Under the pieces are notes generated by a model that saw only the letters and a list, made by a program, of their open reading frames with translations, did no database searches and had not been told where the DNA came from. From contig NZ_JBDWXV010000008.1 of NCBI RefSeq assembly GCF_039982735.1, positions 124,001 to 188,000 of the forward strand: a DNA stretch of 64,000 nt, given 5' to 3'. A program made the translations under genes and the position numbers. The stretch is from Saccharospirillum sp039982735 (GTDB lineage Bacteria > Pseudomonadota > Gammaproteobacteria > Pseudomonadales > Natronospirillaceae). This document shows positions 36,824 to 46,104 of this stretch, in pieces. Every line of letters starts with the position of its first letter. Within the stretch, counting starts at the first letter, position 1.

Positions 36824-39244
36824 GTGAAAACTGTTCGACTGATCCACAGCGCCAGCGCTGCCATCACGGTGATGTTGGCGTTCACCCTGCTGGCGAGCCT
36901 GGCGGCGGCCGATGAGCCCATCATGCTCAACCAGAGCTCTCTGGATATTAATATCCTTGAGCATTCGGATTATCTGTTCGATGCCGACAACCAATACTCT
37001 GTCTACCAGCTGCAGCAGGAAGGTCTGGCCAATCAGTTCGCGCCCTTGCACCAGCGCCTGTTACGCAGCGGCCTCTTTGATGGCGCCTACTGGATCCGCG
37101 TACCGGTCAACAACTCCGGTGGCCAGACCCGGAGCTATTCATTTTTTGTAGAAAGTCACGCGAACCATCTTATTGAGATCTACTACCCCAGCACCAATCC
37201 GACTGCCTATACCAGCTTTAACGAGAGTGCCACCGCACTGACCTTCAGCAGCGTTCGTTCAGGCGCCAGTGTGCCGATGGACAGTCGGCCGGAGCCACTT
37301 GGAACCTACGTTCTTCCGGTCCCGATTCAGCCCGGAAACCAATATCTGTACATCAAACTGCAATCGGCCGACCCGCTAAACACCCTTATTTCTGTGGTGG
37401 ATGAGCGCACTCTTAAGCTCCGGGTTGCGCGCAGCATCAGCACGCACTCTGCGCTGTTTGCTGTTCAGTGGGTACTGGCGCTGATCGCGCTGATCGCCTG
37501 GTTCAAGCTGAGATCCGCTGCCATTCTGTGGGCGCTGCTCCTTAACCTGGGGTTTATCGCGATCAATGCAGGCTGGAGTGGCCTGGCCTCTTTCGTGATT
37601 CCGGGTCAGGGTTATCTGGACATTCATGCGCGTAACGTGGGTGGGGTAACGGTTCTCATGAGCATGCTTGGCCTACTGGCCGAGGTTCGCAAAGAAACCT
37701 ACCCCGCCTGGCTGCGCGAAAGCCTGACCTGGCTGCTGCGGCTACTGGCCGTACTGGCCGTGGTCACCCTACTGCCGATGTCACGCAACTTCAGCCCGAT
37801 TCTGCTGACCCTGATCCCGGTACTGTTGCTGACCATTGTTGCACTCTGGTTTTATCGGCGGGATGCCAAGGCTCCCTCTGAAGGCTGGTTGTTGGCCGGC
37901 GTAGGCAATCTGCTGATTCTGTTCATTGTCATCTTGACCGCCAGCCTCGGCCTGATTAAGAGTATTGCCCTGAATGCTTTCGCGCTGCACAGCCTTGCCG
38001 TGACCGCCGCCCTGATAGTCGGCTGGGCGGCCTTTGGCGTTGCCCGCAAGAGTGATTCCCGGCTCGCGGTCGACGGTCTTAATCTGCCCAACCTGCACTG
38101 GCCCCTGTTACGTAAACTGAACCACGAAATGCGCGGTCCGATCAACGGCGTGCTCGGCATGACCGAACTGCTGCAAGACACCAGCCTGTCGGCGCACCAG
38201 CAGGAATACGTGAACACCGTGCAAGCGGCCGGGTTCTCCTTGCTGCGCCAGGCTGATCAGCTGCAAAACCTGGTGCGCATCGGTCTGAACCGGCTGCCGG
38301 AAGGCGAAGACGAGTTTGATCTGTACGATTTGCTGGAAGACGCCATCCAACCCTATTCTCGTCTCGCCCATGCCAAGCAACTGGAACTGGTGATGGACGT
38401 CGCCCCGGAACTGCCGACGCGCTATCGGGGCAACGCCCAGATCATTGCCCAGGTACTGAGCAACCTGCTCGACAACGCCCTGAATTACACCGACAACGGC
38501 GAGGTTCTGATTCAGGTCAAACCCTGGCATCACAACCGCATCCGCTTCAGCGTGACCGATACCGGGCCCGGCCTGCCCAAGGAACTGAAAAGCAATCTGT
38601 TCGACTTTCCGGCGGTTCGGGCAGAAGATCAGCTGGCGCCGCGTGATATGCACCTGGGCTTGCCCATTACCCGCATTCTGGTCGGATTGCTGGGTGGCCA
38701 AATTACCTTCAGCAGTGAACTGCGCATGGGCACAACGTTCTGGATCGATCTGCCGCTGGCCGAAATCAGCGCGACCACCGAAGTCGATGACTATTCGGTT
38801 CAGGATCTGGACCAGATGCGACTGATGGTCGTCGACGACAACCTCACCTGCCGCAAGGTTATTGAACATCTGGGCATGAGCTGGGGCATGGATGTCTTTA
38901 GCATGAGCAATGGCCAGTCAGCTCTGGCCAATCTCCATAACGAATTTCACAAGGGCACGCCGGTGGATGTACTGGTCCTCGACCAGAATATGCCGAGCAT
39001 GACCGGCATCGAACTGGCGGAGCGCATTCGCGCCGACAGCAGTCTGAACAAAGACATTATTATCATCATGTTAACCGGGGTTGATGTCGGTCATGTCGAT
39101 CTCGATGAAAGTCGGCTTAATATTCAGTATTTGCTGACCAAGCCGGTATCCGGCCGGGCACTGAAACAAACGCTCATGCAAGCCATGCCTGATATTCAGG
39201 CCAACCGGGAACGCACCCATGCCAAGAAGTCACTCTTTTTCTGA
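36824..39244 (+). CDS. RetS-like hybrid sensor histidine kinase (7TMR-DISM, one receiver)
   Basis: 806 residues from the GTG at 36824, which gives a signal peptide (cleavage near residue 30); a longer frame from TTG at 36731 adds an unlikely 31 residues. Order: periplasmic 7TMR-DISMED2-like domain (about 35-200), seven membrane spans (about 213-406), HisKA with His 434 in NHEMRGPINGVLGM, HATPase with NLLDNALNYTDNG, TDTGPGLP and GTTFWIDLPL, and one receiver with phospho-acceptor Asp 720 (LVLDQNMPSMTG) and Lys 773. In P. aeruginosa this locus is retS, whose product has two receivers; here there is only one. Signals and output are unknown. Confidence 0.85.
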   Translation: MKTVRLIHSASAAITVMLAFTLLASLAAADEPIMLNQSSLDINILEHSDYLFDADNQYSVYQLQQEGLANQFAPLHQRLLRSGLFDGAYWIRVPVNNSGGQTRSYSFFVESHANHLIEIYYPSTNPTAYTSFNESATALTFSSVRSGASVPMDSRPEPLGTYVLPVPIQPGNQYLYIKLQSADPLNTLISVVDERTLKLRVARSISTHSALFAVQWVLALIALIAWFKLRSAAILWALLLNLGFIAINAGWSGLASFVIPGQGYLDIHARNVGGVTVLMSMLGLLAEVRKETYPAWLRESLTWLLRLLAVLAVVTLLPMSRNFSPILLTLIPVLLLTIVALWFYRRDAKAPSEGWLLAGVGNLLILFIVILTASLGLIKSIALNAFALHSLAVTAALIVGWAAFGVARKSDSRLAVDGLNLPNLHWPLLRKLNHEMRGPINGVLGMTELLQDTSLSAHQQEYVNTVQAAGFSLLRQADQLQNLVRIGLNRLPEGEDEFDLYDLLEDAIQPYSRLAHAKQLELVMDVAPELPTRYRGNAQIIAQVLSNLLDNALNYTDNGEVLIQVKPWHHNRIRFSVTDTGPGLPKELKSNLFDFPAVRAEDQLAPRDMHLGLPITRILVGLLGGQITFSSELRMGTTFWIDLPLAEISATTEVDDYSVQDLDQMRLMVVDDNLTCRKVIEHLGMSWGMDVFSMSNGQSALANLHNEFHKGTPVDVLVLDQNMPSMTGIELAERIRADSSLNKDIIIIMLTGVDVGHVDLDESRLNIQYLLTKPVSGRALKQTLMQAMPDIQANRERTHAKKSLFF

Positions 39245-39860
39245 TCGTCTGGTCGCCCACCTCGACAACGCCCTTAAGACGCTGACGCCGGGGGCCGTTC
39301 AGGCGCGCCAGCCACTGCCGGTCGAAGATCAGGACATACCGGCGCTGGACACCGCTCAGACACACCATATCGCCGGTTTGATGCGCATCAATCATACCGG
39401 TGAAGTCTGTGCCCAAGGGTTGTATCAGGGCCAGGCGCTCACCGCGAAACTGGCGCAAGTCCGGGAAGACATGAACCAGGCGGCCGAAGAAGAGCTCGAT
39501 CACCTGGCCTGGTGCGAGCAGCGTCTCAATGAACTGAACAGCCGCACCAGCTTTCTAAACCCGATATTTTACGGGCTTTCCTACGCCATGGGGGCTGCGG
39601 CGGGCATGGCGGGTGACCGCTGGTCGCTGGGTTTCGTCGCTGCCACAGAAGACCAGGTCAGTGCGCATCTGCGTGACCATCTGAACCAGATTGGCCGGCA
39701 AGACCCTCGCTCAACCGCCATTCTCAAGCGCATGCTGTCTGATGAAGAACGACATGCCGAACACGCCCTAGCGGCCGGCGGACGGACATTCCCGACCCCG
39801 GTGAAGCAACTCATGACAGAGATTTCTAAGGTTATGACCAAAACGGTCTACCGGATTTAG
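39219..39860 (+). CDS. coq7: Coq7, di-iron 2-polyprenyl-3-methyl-6-methoxybenzoquinol hydroxylase
   Basis: 213 residues. A ferritin-like di-iron hydroxylase of ubiquinone synthesis, replacing the flavoprotein UbiF. Ligand motifs are MRINHTGEVCAQGLYQGQ, AAEEELDHLAWCEQRL and SDEERHAEHA. It begins inside the last 26 bases of the kinase gene in another frame, with GGGAA before the ATG. In Pseudomonas coq7 lies beside speD and vfr, which are also downstream here. Confidence 0.95.
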   Translation: MPRSHSFSDRLVAHLDNALKTLTPGAVQARQPLPVEDQDIPALDTAQTHHIAGLMRINHTGEVCAQGLYQGQALTAKLAQVREDMNQAAEEELDHLAWCEQRLNELNSRTSFLNPIFYGLSYAMGAAAGMAGDRWSLGFVAATEDQVSAHLRDHLNQIGRQDPRSTAILKRMLSDEERHAEHALAAGGRTFPTPVKQLMTEISKVMTKTVYRI

Positions 39861-39880
39861 GGCGCCTCTGACCTTGCTGG

Positions 39881-39908
39881 CGTGGCTCTCTGCTAACAGA
39901 GTGCCACG
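39881..39908. terminator. Hairpin between convergent coq7 and the GspE-like gene
   Basis: CGTGGC-T-CTCTG and CAGAG-T-GCCACG form a symmetric stem with a CTAA loop. No T-run on either side, so it may be a weak bidirectional terminator. Confidence 0.45.
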
Positions 39909-39917
39909 AATGGGCCG

Positions 39918-41675
39918 CTAGCGAACTTCCGGCGTCACCCGGAACACCTCTTCCGGTGTGGTAATACCGGCTGCCACTTTACGGGCTCCGGATAAACGCA
40001 AGCTGAGCATGCCCTGTTTGATGGCGTGTTTGCGAAACCGTTGCGGATCACAGTCGTCCGTCACCAACCCGGCCAGCTCGCCGCTCATCAGAAAGCTTTC
40101 ATACAAACCTGAACGACCCAGATACCCAGTATTGCGACACTCCAGGCACCCCACCGGCTGATAGAACGACGCCGGTTTCGGCGCTGACCAGGGCTTAACC
40201 AGTTGCTGCCAGATATCCTCACTCGCGTCGGTGGTGGTCTTGCAATGCGGACACAGGGTTCGCACCAGGCGTTGCGCCATGGCGCCCAGGACGGTGGCTT
40301 TGATCAGGTAGCTGGGCACACCCAGATCGAGCAGCCGCGTGATGGCGGTGGGGGCATCATTGGTGTGCACGGTTGAAAGAACCAGGTGGCCCGTGAGCGC
40401 AGCTTGCACCGCCATTTGTGCGGTTTCCAGGTCGCGAATTTCACCAATCATGATGATGTCCGGGTCCTGACGCATCAGAGCGCGAATGCCGTCGGCAAAA
40501 CTGAGATCGATGTTCTGCTGAATCTGCATTTGATTGAACGCCGGCTCCACCATTTCAATCGGGTCTTCAATGGTGCAGACATTCACCTCCGGCGTAGCCA
40601 GGGTGCGCAGCGTTGAGTACAGCGTGGTCGTTTTACCCGAGCCGGTTGGCCCGGTGACCAGAATGATACCGTTCGGGTTGCGGATCATCTGCTTCCAGTT
40701 GTTGAGGTCTTCATCCTGCAAACCAAGCGCAGAGAAGCTTTTCAGCAACACTTCCGGATCAAATATCCGCATCACCAGCTTTTCGCCGAAGGCGGTTGGC
40801 AGCGTCGACAGTCGCAGCTCCACTTCCTGCCCTTCCGGCGTTTTGGTTTTAACCCGCCCGTCCTGAGGTTTGCGCTTCTCTGCAACGTTCATCCGGCCGA
40901 GAATCTTGATGCGGCTGACCACAGCCTGGCCCACCTGAATGGGCATTTGATACACAGCGTGTAAGATGCCATCAATCCGGAACCGGATATGAGCATAATC
41001 GCGTCGAGGTTCGACGTGAATATCACTGGCGCGCTGATCGAATGCATACTGAAACAACCAGTCAACGATATTGACGATGTGTTCATCGTTGGCTTCGACA
41101 TTCTGCAGATTGCCGAGTTCAATCAGTTGTTCAAAGTTGCCGATACCGGCTGCCGTCTTACGGCCAACCGCACCGGTCACCGAACGGTTTAGCGCATAAA
41201 ATTCGAGCGAAAATCGGTCGATGTCTTCGGGGCTGGCTACAACCTTGCGTATGCTTCGCCGGGATACCTGTTCGATCGCGTCTTCCCAACCGGTCAGCAA
41301 TGGCTCGCTGGTGGCGATTTCCACCACGTCATCTTCAATGACCAGAGGTAACAGGTTGTAACGACGCGCGAATTCATACGACATGACATCGGTGATGCGG
41401 GTGACGTCGACTTTCAGCGGGTCAATATTTCGGTAGGGTAAGCCAACGTGTTCGGCCAGCCATTGCGTCAGCGCATTAAGGCTTAGTTTTTTGGCGGGGT
41501 TGGCCAGGTCAGTTAACTCGAGCGATGCCAGGCGCTGCAGCGGATGTTCCTTGCCCGGGCGCACCTTGCGACGGGCCCGGTCGGTTTGCTCGGCACTGAG
41601 ACGTCCATCGTCCTGCAGTGCCCGCAATACGCTGTCTATGTCTAACCGACCCGGCAACAAGGAGGCTGCGGCCAA
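39918..41675 (-). CDS. GspE/PilB-family secretion ATPase, stand-alone
   Basis: 585 residues. An N-terminal GspE-II-like domain (about 60-160; NALTQWLAEHVGLPYRNIDP) precedes the hexameric ATPase core: Walker A GPTGSGKTT at 342-350, Asp box near 370, Walker B IIMIGE at 407-412, His box TVHTND, and a tetracysteine zinc element with Cys 475, 478, 510 and 513. Such ATPases drive type II secretion or type IV pilus assembly, but no other gsp or pil gene lies in the window. It is two bases from the CYTH gene and probably cotranscribed with it. Confidence 0.88.
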   Translation of the reverse strand: MAAASLLPGRLDIDSVLRALQDDGRLSAEQTDRARRKVRPGKEHPLQRLASLELTDLANPAKKLSLNALTQWLAEHVGLPYRNIDPLKVDVTRITDVMSYEFARRYNLLPLVIEDDVVEIATSEPLLTGWEDAIEQVSRRSIRKVVASPEDIDRFSLEFYALNRSVTGAVGRKTAAGIGNFEQLIELGNLQNVEANDEHIVNIVDWLFQYAFDQRASDIHVEPRRDYAHIRFRIDGILHAVYQMPIQVGQAVVSRIKILGRMNVAEKRKPQDGRVKTKTPEGQEVELRLSTLPTAFGEKLVMRIFDPEVLLKSFSALGLQDEDLNNWKQMIRNPNGIILVTGPTGSGKTTTLYSTLRTLATPEVNVCTIEDPIEMVEPAFNQMQIQQNIDLSFADGIRALMRQDPDIIMIGEIRDLETAQMAVQAALTGHLVLSTVHTNDAPTAITRLLDLGVPSYLIKATVLGAMAQRLVRTLCPHCKTTTDASEDIWQQLVKPWSAPKPASFYQPVGCLECRNTGYLGRSGLYESFLMSGELAGLVTDDCDPQRFRKHAIKQGMLSLRLSGARKVAAGITTPEEVFRVTPEVR

Positions 41676-41677
41676 GA

Positions 41678-43144
41678 TTACACCTCCAGTACGGCGTCCC
41701 GGGAATCAAACAGGCGACCCGCCAGTTGCTTGATGTCGCGCAACAGCACTGGCTGGCTGCGCGTCCAGCTGTACACCGAGGCTTGCTGTTCCAGAGGCAA
41801 GTCGTTTAGCCATTCGTGCAGTCGACTGACGACATCCATGGCCGACAATTTCGACAGATTATCTTCAAGCGCCTGAAGCTCGGCCTGGTAATGATCCAAA
41901 TCTTCGCTATAGAGGGTGTTGAAGTACTGGCACAGCATCAACAAACGATGCACCGCCGGGTACTGAGCCAGAGCATGACTGGTGCTGCCGGCAAACTGAT
42001 CGGGGTTGAAGGCCTGCCAGGCAGTAGACAGCGAACGGTCGAGGCCGTCGCTCACCGCAACTTCGGAAGCACACTTGTGCTCCTCGGTCTGATCTTCCCG
42101 CCAGCTGCGCAAATGCAACCACTGCGTCATCGACATCAGCGTATGACCAAAATCGGCATTGCTCGCCAGATCTTCAATGCCCTCCAACGCACGGATGGCC
42201 TTGGCCTGCTGCAAACTGACGGCAATGTTTTCCGGCTCGCTGCGAGCATCCTGACTGAGCGCAAAACACGCCGGCCACCAGGACACCAGCGGCCGAATGG
42301 CGCCTTCAAGCCAGCCCACCCAGGCTTTAACCTGAAGGCGATGCCGGGTTGGCAGAATATCGCTAAACCATTCGAATTCTGTCTGCATATTGCCCAGCGT
42401 AACCAGCATGGCCTGTACCTGAGACCATTGCTGTGTCATCCAGAACAAATCCCATTGCCGCTGCAGGCGCTCCAGTTCGTAACCGAAAAGTGCACAAAAG
42501 GCGCTCTCCATGCTCTGCTGGGCCACAATGGCTGGCAACGGCAGATTAACCGGTACTGCATGGTTCAACAGGCGGTACCCACGCTCGGCCTTGGAGATAT
42601 CGGAAGGCACCAGCGGTATACTGCGCGTCAGCTCGTGCGCCAGGGACAGCAGGGCCGCCAGGCCACCCGACTTCAATTCAAGTTCGACTTCACTGATCGC
42701 CTGGGAGTCGGCGCCCGCAGTCACCTCTCCTTCATCCAGCACAACTTCAATATCGGCACCCTGGTGCTGTACCAGCCAGCGGTGCCGGTTAAACCGGGTG
42801 CTAAACAGCTGCGTCAACTGACTGGCAACGCCTTCAGGCAGCACCCCGTCCGGACATTCCGACAGATCAAGCTGGCCATCGGGCCGTTCAACTTCCCACT
42901 CGTCGCGCTGATGCAGCCCGCCCACATTGGAGCCCCGGGTTTTCAGCGTCTGAACACAGTGACTGCCCTGAAAACGCAAACGCAGTGCCGTACCGGACTG
43001 CGTCAGTTGTTGATCGGGCGTATCGTAATACTGGTTTTCGAGCGCAGAAGACTGGGATGGCAGTGAGGACAACACCGGATGTGACCTGAAAGCTTCGACC
43101 GCCGAGGGACGAATACTGAGCTTCAATTCGATTTCCTGACCCAT
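41678..43144 (-). CDS. CYTH-domain protein, YgiF-like inorganic triphosphatase
   Basis: 488 residues. The N-terminus EIELKLSI is the ExExK signature of CYTH enzymes; the CYTH tunnel domain runs to about 200 (LRLRFQG, LKTRG, WEVERP, VVLDEGEV, SEVELELK). The remaining 290 residues are helical with scattered His and Arg and could be a degenerate CHAD domain, as in E. coli YgiF. CYTH proteins hydrolyse triphosphate or related substrates with divalent metal. Its partner gene is the secretion-type ATPase downstream. Exact substrate not inferable. Confidence 0.8.
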   Translation of the reverse strand: MGQEIELKLSIRPSAVEAFRSHPVLSSLPSQSSALENQYYDTPDQQLTQSGTALRLRFQGSHCVQTLKTRGSNVGGLHQRDEWEVERPDGQLDLSECPDGVLPEGVASQLTQLFSTRFNRHRWLVQHQGADIEVVLDEGEVTAGADSQAISEVELELKSGGLAALLSLAHELTRSIPLVPSDISKAERGYRLLNHAVPVNLPLPAIVAQQSMESAFCALFGYELERLQRQWDLFWMTQQWSQVQAMLVTLGNMQTEFEWFSDILPTRHRLQVKAWVGWLEGAIRPLVSWWPACFALSQDARSEPENIAVSLQQAKAIRALEGIEDLASNADFGHTLMSMTQWLHLRSWREDQTEEHKCASEVAVSDGLDRSLSTAWQAFNPDQFAGSTSHALAQYPAVHRLLMLCQYFNTLYSEDLDHYQAELQALEDNLSKLSAMDVVSRLHEWLNDLPLEQQASVYSWTRSQPVLLRDIKQLAGRLFDSRDAVLEV

Positions 43145-43391
43145 GAGACTACCCGTTTTGCTGATGCTTATAGTTATAATTCAGCCAGCTTCACTCAACA
43201 CCACCCAGCGTGGATGGCGACACTGCGGCCCGGCTGGCAACCATCATCCTGATAGACGATGTATTCTTTGTGTCAGTTTACCTTGCCGGGCCGGGGTGTA
43301 CAGTCAGGAATAGGCGATATTCATCACACTTTACGGTCTATTCGAGCCGATCGCCAAAATTTACAGCGAACCTGTTCAATGTTTGAACAAT

Positions 43392-44216
43392 TTAGCCGGA
43401 ATGACTGGGGCCGGGGCCGTTGCTCATGTTGCGAGAGTAGAAGATTTCCTGCATTTCCCGCCAGAGTCGTTCGGTAATGCTGGTCAGTTCAGACTCGGAA
43501 TAGGCATCAACGCCACTGCCAAAGAGGTAATTTTCGATATTGAACTCTTTCAGCAGCATTTTGGTGTGAAAGATGTTTTCCTGATAAATATTCACATCGA
43601 TCATTTCGTAAGCTTGCTTGGTGTCCTCCGCCAGATAATTCTGAATGGAATTAATCTGGTGATCGATGTAGTGCTTGCGCCCGTCGACATCCCGGGTAAA
43701 GCCCCGCACCCGGTAATCGGTGGTTACAATGTCGCTGTCGAAGGAGTGAATCAGGAAATTCAACGCTTTCAGGGGCGAGATAACCCCGCAGGTGCTGACG
43801 TCGATATCGGCACGAAAGGTCGAAATGCCATTATCCGGGTGGCTTTCCGGGTAGGTATGGACGGTAATGTGGCTTTTATCGAGGTGCCCCACTACCGAAT
43901 TGGGCATCGGCCCCGGCGTCGCGGTGGAAAAGTCCTCGTTGCCGTCAACCGGGTACTCGGAGATCAGAATCGTAACGCTGGCACCGTGTGGCTCGTAATC
44001 CTGACGGGCCACATTCAGTATATTGGCTCCGATAATATCAGTCACCTGAGTCAGGATTTCAGTCAGGCGATCGGCATTGTACATTTCATCAATGTAGGCA
44101 ATGTACTCGTTCTGCTGCTGCTCGGTTTTGGCATAGTTAATGTCATAGATGTTGAAGCTGAGCGATTTGGTTAGGTTGTTGAAACCGTGTAAACGCAATT
44201 CGTCGTTCATGAGCAA
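43392..44216 (-). CDS. speD: SpeD, S-adenosylmethionine decarboxylase proenzyme
   Basis: 274 residues if translation starts at the TTG at 44216 (AGAGG five bases upstream); an ATG two codons later at 44210 gives 272. SpeD makes the aminopropyl donor for spermidine. It matches the long E. coli/Pseudomonas type: HGFNNLTKSLSFNIYD, GANILNVARQDYEP and HLDKSHITVHTYPES, where self-cleavage at Lys-Ser creates the pyruvoyl group, and VSTCGVISPLKALN. The 247-base gap toward the CYTH gene shows no further gene. Confidence 0.96.
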   Translation of the reverse strand: MLMNDELRLHGFNNLTKSLSFNIYDINYAKTEQQQNEYIAYIDEMYNADRLTEILTQVTDIIGANILNVARQDYEPHGASVTILISEYPVDGNEDFSTATPGPMPNSVVGHLDKSHITVHTYPESHPDNGISTFRADIDVSTCGVISPLKALNFLIHSFDSDIVTTDYRVRGFTRDVDGRKHYIDHQINSIQNYLAEDTKQAYEMIDVNIYQENIFHTKMLLKEFNIENYLFGSGVDAYSESELTSITERLWREMQEIFYSRNMSNGPGPSHSG

Positions 44217-44433
44217 TGGAACCTCTTACAGGCCGGCAATTTCAAGGGGCTGAACCGTCAAACCAGTCACCCCACGGGGCACAGCACAGCCGGGCTGTAC
44301 TTGAGCGGGCCGTATTATGCGGATCACACCCGGATGAGCCCAGCACTTTTTTATTGAATTTCCAATGGTGGCTGTGGCTACACCCGGTGGCTGAATTAAC
44401 TACAGCGGGTGCCAGATTCCGCGATGGCCAATG

Positions 44434-44856
44434 TCACTCAACTTCAACCAACTCAAAATCATGAGTGATCACAACACCACCCTTTTCCAGCATCATGGAC
44501 GCCGAGCAATACTTCTCAGCAGACAGGGCGATAGCGCGCTCCACTTGTGCTGGCTTGAGCTGACGCCCGGTAACGACGAAGTGGATGTGTATTTTGGTAA
44601 AGACCGCCGGCACAGTATCGGCGCGCTCAGCGCTCAGGTGCGCCTCGCAGTTCACCACGTCCTGGCGGCTTTTCTGAAGGATGTTGACCACATCATACGA
44701 GGTGCAGCCACCCAGGCCATTCAGCATCAATTCCATCGGGCTTGGGCCTTTGCTACCCGGGCCGTCTTTGGCGGCGCCATCCATATAGCCCTTATGGCCC
44801 GAATCCGACTCGTATGAAAAGGCCTTGCCACCTGCCCATGCAACCGTTGCTTTCAC
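44434..44856 (-). CDS. OsmC/Ohr-family peroxiredoxin-like protein
   Basis: 140 residues. The OsmC fold is indicated by GPSPMELMLNGLGGCTSYDVVNILQKSRQ, with the first redox Cys in GGCT and the second in KYCSASMML. Family members reduce hydroperoxides with a Cys pair. It lies between speD and crp, the order seen in Pseudomonas (speD, OsmC protein, vfr). Substrate not determined. Confidence 0.88.
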   Translation of the reverse strand: MKATVAWAGGKAFSYESDSGHKGYMDGAAKDGPGSKGPSPMELMLNGLGGCTSYDVVNILQKSRQDVVNCEAHLSAERADTVPAVFTKIHIHFVVTGRQLKPAQVERAIALSAEKYCSASMMLEKGGVVITHDFELVEVE

Positions 44857-45186
44857 GTTTCATTACTCCTCTGAAACCCAACTGAGCGGGTCCGGGTTAG
44901 TGTTCAATATCGTCTGAGGCGCGAAGCCTAGCACAGTCTGATTTAAAGCCGAACAGCGGCCTTATATCCTCCCAGAAACGCCCTGTCACTCAAGTTCGGA
45001 GTTCGATGACATCGATAGGCGGCGACTGACACCTGGACCCAGCCCTAACTCCGAATCCTGGGCCATAATAGTCAATGAACGAGTAAAAACGGGACGCAAG
45101 TCATACAAATAGGCAGAGCCCATAGCCAGAATCGATTGAATATCCCATAATGCCGAGCAGTGTTCGCACACTGTGCACAGACATTC

Positions 45187-45202
45187 TGTGCCCGAATTCA
45201 CG
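45187..45202 (+). promoter_or_regulatory. Candidate CRP/Vfr site upstream of crp
   Basis: TGTGC-N6-TCACG matches the TGTGA-N6-TCACA consensus at eight of ten positions. A possible -10 TATACT is at 45213-45218, so the site would overlap the -35 region. The whole 518-base gap between osmC and crp (44857-45374) otherwise holds no supported gene; it includes a 9-base inverted repeat TTCGGAGTT/AACTCCGAA (44995-45003, 45047-45055) and the palindrome CTGTGCACAG (45171-45180). Confidence 0.5.
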
Positions 45203-45374
45203 TAATTCGGTCTATACTCGCAGACGGGTTACCCTTTAATCTGACAGAGGTTGAAGGCACCGGTCTTTGTTGCGTTCGTCGCACAGCGGTAAGGCCGAAC
45301 ATACAACATGGAGCCCCGGGGCTGATCAGGCAGTGACCCCCCGGCCGTAGACGCTACACTGGAAAGCAGAGATC

Positions 45375-46025
45375 ATGGTTAATCAGTCACTCGAACATAC
45401 GCATCTCGACTACTTCCTGTCGCAATGCCACCGCCGTCGCTACCCATCCAAAACCACCCTGATTTATGCCGGTGACAAAAGCGACTCCCTGTATTACATC
45501 ATCAAAGGCACCGTTTCGGTCATTATCGAAGATGATGACGGCCGGGAAATGATCATGGCGTATCTAAACGCCGGTGATTTCTTCGGCGAACTGGGCCTAT
45601 TCGACGCAATGGATTCGCGATCGGCCTGGGTTAAAACCAAAACCGAGTGCGAAGTGGCCGAAATTTCCTACACCAAATTTCGCGAGATCACCCAGAACGA
45701 CGCCCGCATTCTGTATTTTATTGGAGAACAGATGGCCACCCGCCTGCGCGCAACAACCCGCAAAGTGGGCGACCTGGCATTTCTGGACGTTACTGGCCGG
45801 GTTGCGCGCACCCTGCTCGACCTGTGCAAGCAGCCCGATGCCATGACGCACCCCGAGGGCATGCAGATCAAGATTACTCGCCAGGAAATCGGTCGCATTG
45901 TCGGTTGTTCACGCGAAATGGTCGGCCGGGTACTGAAGAACCTGGAAGAACAAGGTCTGGTCAGCGTGAAAGGCAAGACCATGGTGGTCTACGGCTCACG
46001 CGAGTTTTTTCAGCAGCCGGCCTGA
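45375..46025 (+). CDS. crp: CRP/Vfr cAMP-responsive global regulator
   Basis: 216 residues. The N-terminal cyclic-nucleotide domain contains GELGLFDAMDSRSAWVKTKT, the cAMP-phosphate loop almost as in E. coli CRP; a long dimer helix (about 110-140) leads to a helix-turn-helix with RQEIGRIVGCSREMVGRVLKNL. Both Vfr and CRP share these features; the position beside osmC-speD favours Vfr. It is transcribed alone, divergent from osmC. Confidence 0.95.
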   Translation: MVNQSLEHTHLDYFLSQCHRRRYPSKTTLIYAGDKSDSLYYIIKGTVSVIIEDDDGREMIMAYLNAGDFFGELGLFDAMDSRSAWVKTKTECEVAEISYTKFREITQNDARILYFIGEQMATRLRATTRKVGDLAFLDVTGRVARTLLDLCKQPDAMTHPEGMQIKITRQEIGRIVGCSREMVGRVLKNLEEQGLVSVKGKTMVVYGSREFFQQPA

Positions 46026-46104
46026 CAGCACCTGCGCTGGCAGTGACCCTGAGCGGTCACTCGCCCGGCGGCTGACACGGCCTGCACCAATTTCTGCCCC
46101 TGTT

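Noticed and set aside
41816..43066. 416-codon frame opposite the CYTH gene
   Set aside because: The CYTH signature EIELK and tunnel motifs are on the minus strand; the opposite frame is low-complexity Gln/His/Arg.
44986..45201. 71-codon minus-strand frame in the osmC-crp gap
   Set aside because: No domain, Cys-rich and with unusual composition; more likely promoter DNA of crp.
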